64,000 nucleotides of DNA from Sphingomonas edaphi. Lineage in GTDB: Bacteria > Pseudomonadota > Alphaproteobacteria > Sphingomonadales > Sphingomonadaceae. The position numbers were made by a program, and so were the translations under genes. Position 1 is the stretch's first letter. The number at the start of each line of letters is the position of its first letter. The stretch covers positions 1,116,001-1,180,000 of the forward strand of contig NZ_QXTF01000001.1 in the NCBI RefSeq assembly GCF_003583725.1, read 5' to 3'. Shown in pieces: positions 62,323-64,000 of this stretch. A model generated the notes under the pieces. That model saw only the letters and a list, made by a program, of their open reading frames with translations, did no database searches and was not told where the DNA came from.

Positions 62323-63912
62323 CTAGTGGCGGAAGTGGCGCATCCCGGTGAAGACCATCGCCAGCCCCGCCTCATCGGCGGCGGCGATCACCTCGTCGTC
62401 ACGGATCGAGCCGCCCGGCTGGATGACCGCCGTGGCGCCTGCCTCGACCGTGGCGAGCAGACCGTCGGCAAAGGGGAAAAATGCGTCGGATGCGACGGCC
62501 GATCCTAGCGTCCGCGGATTGGCCCAGCCATATTTCTCTGCTGCCTCTCGCGCCTTGATCGCGGCGATCCGTGCGGAATCGCGCCGGTTCATCTGGCCGG
62601 CACCGATGCCGGCGGTGATACCATTCTTGGCATAAACGATGGCGTTCGACTTCACATGTTTGGCGACGGTCCAAGCGAAAAGGCAATCTTCGAATTCTTG
62701 TTCGGTCGGGGCTCGCCTTGTGACGACCTTCAGCATGTCGCGGGTGACATGACCATTGTCACGGTCCTGGACCAAGATGCCGCCGGCGATGACGGCAATC
62801 GACTGGCCCGGCCGCTTGGGATCGGGCAAGCCGTCGGTAAGTAGCAGACGCAGATTCTTCTTGCGCGCAAACACGGCCTTCGCGCCGTCGCTGGCACCCG
62901 GGGCGACCACCACCTCGGTGAAGATGTCAGCGATCGCCTCAGCGGTTTCCTCGTCAAGCGGCCGGTTAACGGCGACGATCCCGCCGAAGGCCGAAACACT
63001 GTCGCATTCCAGCGCACCCCGCCATGCATCGATCAGGCTGTCGCCGCTCGCCACACCGCACGGGTTGGCGTGCTTGACGATAACCACGGTCGGCGGGCCG
63101 TCCCGGAACTCCGCCGCCAGTTCCAGCGCAGCGCTAGCATCGTTAAGGTTGTTGTAGCTGAGCTCCTTGCCCTGCACTTGCTCGGCCTGCGCGATGCCTG
63201 CCGAGTGCGGCCCCGCCGGAATGTAGAGCGCGGCCTGCTGATGCGGGTTTTCGCCGTAGCGAAGCGGCATGACAAGCTTGCTGGAGCTGGCCCACAGCTT
63301 CGGCCAGCGCTCGCCCTGGTCGGCATAGGCGAACCATTGCGAAATCATGGCGTCATAAGCGGCGGTCAGCGCATAGGCCTTGGCCGCCAGTTTCCGGCGG
63401 AAATCAAGGCTGGTTCCGCCCCGACCGTTCACTTCCTCGATCAATTCGGCATAGTCACTAGGATCGGTAACGATCGCGACATGGGCATGGTTCTTGGCGG
63501 CGGAGCGGACCATCGACGGGCCGCCGATGTCGATATTCTCGATGATCTCGTCACGCGGCGCGCCCTTCGCCACGGTGGATTCGAACGGGTAAAGATTGAC
63601 CACGACCAGATCGATGGCGGCGATGGCATGCTCTTCCATCGCGGCGACATGCTCGGCATTGTCGCGCACCGCCAGCAGGCCGCCGTGGACCTTGGGGTGG
63701 AGTGTCTTCACCCGCCCGTCCATCATCTCCGGAAAGCCGGTGAGGTCGCTGATATCGCGAACCTCAACGCCGAGTTCGCGCAGCTTCGCCGCCGTTCCGC
63801 CGGTAGAGACGATTTCTACCCCAGCCCGGCCGAGGGCCGCGGCCAGTTCATCCAGCCCAGATTTGTCGGAAAGCGAAATAAGAGCCCGGCGGATGGGCAC
63901 GATCGCGGTCAT
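62323..63912 (-). CDS. purH: Bifunctional AICAR formyltransferase / IMP cyclohydrolase
   Basis: The 529-residue enzyme catalyses the last two steps of IMP synthesis. The N-terminal MGS-like IMP cyclohydrolase part has '[16 protein letters not shown]' and '[17 protein letters not shown]'. The C-terminal AICAR transformylase part has '[16 protein letters not shown]' and ends '[14 protein letters not shown]'. The ATG at 63912 ([14 protein letters not shown]) is preferred over a longer frame. It converges with the flippase gene, and an upstream gene ends 13 bases before its start. Confidence 0.97.
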   Translation of the reverse strand: MTAIVPIRRALISLSDKSGLDELAAALGRAGVEIVSTGGTAAKLRELGVEVRDISDLTGFPEMMDGRVKTLHPKVHGGLLAVRDNAEHVAAMEEHAIAAIDLVVVNLYPFESTVAKGAPRDEIIENIDIGGPSMVRSAAKNHAHVAIVTDPSDYAELIEEVNGRGGTSLDFRRKLAAKAYALTAAYDAMISQWFAYADQGERWPKLWASSSKLVMPLRYGENPHQQAALYIPAGPHSAGIAQAEQVQGKELSYNNLNDASAALELAAEFRDGPPTVVIVKHANPCGVASGDSLIDAWRGALECDSVSAFGGIVAVNRPLDEETAEAIADIFTEVVVAPGASDGAKAVFARKKNLRLLLTDGLPDPKRPGQSIAVIAGGILVQDRDNGHVTRDMLKVVTRRAPTEQEFEDCLFAWTVAKHVKSNAIVYAKNGITAGIGAGQMNRRDSARIAAIKAREAAEKYGWANPRTLGSAVASDAFFPFADGLLATVEAGATAVIQPGGSIRDDEVIAAADEAGLAMVFTGMRHFRH

Positions 63913-63925
63913 TGGAATAGTCCTT

Positions 63926-64000
63926 TTAGCTGGAGCGGCGGAACTGCCAGGCGATTTCCCCGCCGACGCCGGAGATCTCCCCGACAACGACAAGCTGAAG
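63926..64000 (-). CDS. C-terminus of an unidentified protein (cut by window edge)
   Basis: Only 24 residues plus stop are visible: the frame reads [20 protein letters not shown] then RRSS and TAA at 63926-63928. In related genomes a heparinase II/III-like gene often sits upstream of purH, and this end would suit it, but 24 residues cannot prove this. The gap to purH is 13 bases, so co-transcription is likely. Confidence 0.5.
   Translation of the reverse strand, partial: LQLVVVGEISGVGGEIAWQFRRSS

Overview
The window is chromosomal DNA of a high-GC (about 60-65 %) alphaproteobacterium, most likely of the order Sphingomonadales. The judgement rests on protein style and gene order: a complete-looking Tad/Flp pilus cluster of the alphaproteobacterial type, a Suv3-like helicase - S4 protein - fdxA string, MipA/OmpV, TIGR02186, DUF4402 and an NDUFS6-like zinc-finger protein. 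No tRNA, rRNA, insertion sequence, prophage or CRISPR array was seen. Genes are packed tightly, often with ATGA, GTGA or TTGA overlaps.

Layout. (1) 1-12.2 kb, minus strand: one long tad operon read right to left, from the Flp pilin (12.2 kb) through cpaB, cpaC, a small lipoprotein, tadG/F/E-like pseudopilin genes, cpaE, cpaF, tadB, tadC and two TPR proteins, the last cut by the window edge. No prepilin peptidase or classical CpaD is visible. (2) 12.6-16.1 kb: a DUF2569-like membrane protein, then a partly AT-richer pair made of a large polytopic membrane protein and an Aur1/PAP2-type phosphatase. (3) 16.5-23.5 kb: a TauE/SafE exporter coupled to a TIGR02186 protein, a HerA-like ATPase, a single-domain response regulator, a small secreted protein, an unusual winged-helix regulator fused to a polytopic membrane domain, and an M23 endopeptidase. 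(4) 23.5-31.6 kb: Suv3-like helicase, S4 protein, FdxA, MipA, then the sulfate-activation genes cysD-cysNC flanked on both sides by secreted EF-hand proteins. (5) 31.6-33.7 kb: a TPP riboswitch controlling thiC.

(6) 33.7-42.2 kb: small metabolic and envelope genes, including a papain/transglutaminase-like protein lacking its catalytic Cys and a compact stress-type operon. That operon encodes a 35-aa hydrophobic peptide, a PspC-domain protein, a 50-aa membrane peptide and an acyltransferase, and it is preceded by a very good sigma-54 (-24/-12) promoter with inverted repeats upstream. (7) 42.3-49.7 kb: TPR-sulfotransferase, Atm1-type ABC exporter, a second HerA/DUF87 ATPase, RecQ, and a DUF442 phosphatase-like protein. 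(8) 49.6-55.3 kb: DUF2007 - TldD - zinc-finger overlap operon, two DUF4402 secreted proteins, and an orphan ABC ATPase coupled to nadB. (9) 55.3-64 kb: a DUF885 peptidase, a divergent YqfO/Nif3-like protein, a small DNA-binding-type protein, polA coupled to a flippase, purH, and the last codons of a further gene.

Functional links: CysDNC makes PAPS, which the sulfotransferase could use. The Tad genes form one secretion machine. The PspC operon and several exported or membrane proteins suggest envelope stress handling. The most novel-looking element is the sigma-54-driven PspC micro-operon at 39.8-41.1 kb. All functional statements come from reading motifs; no database search was run.
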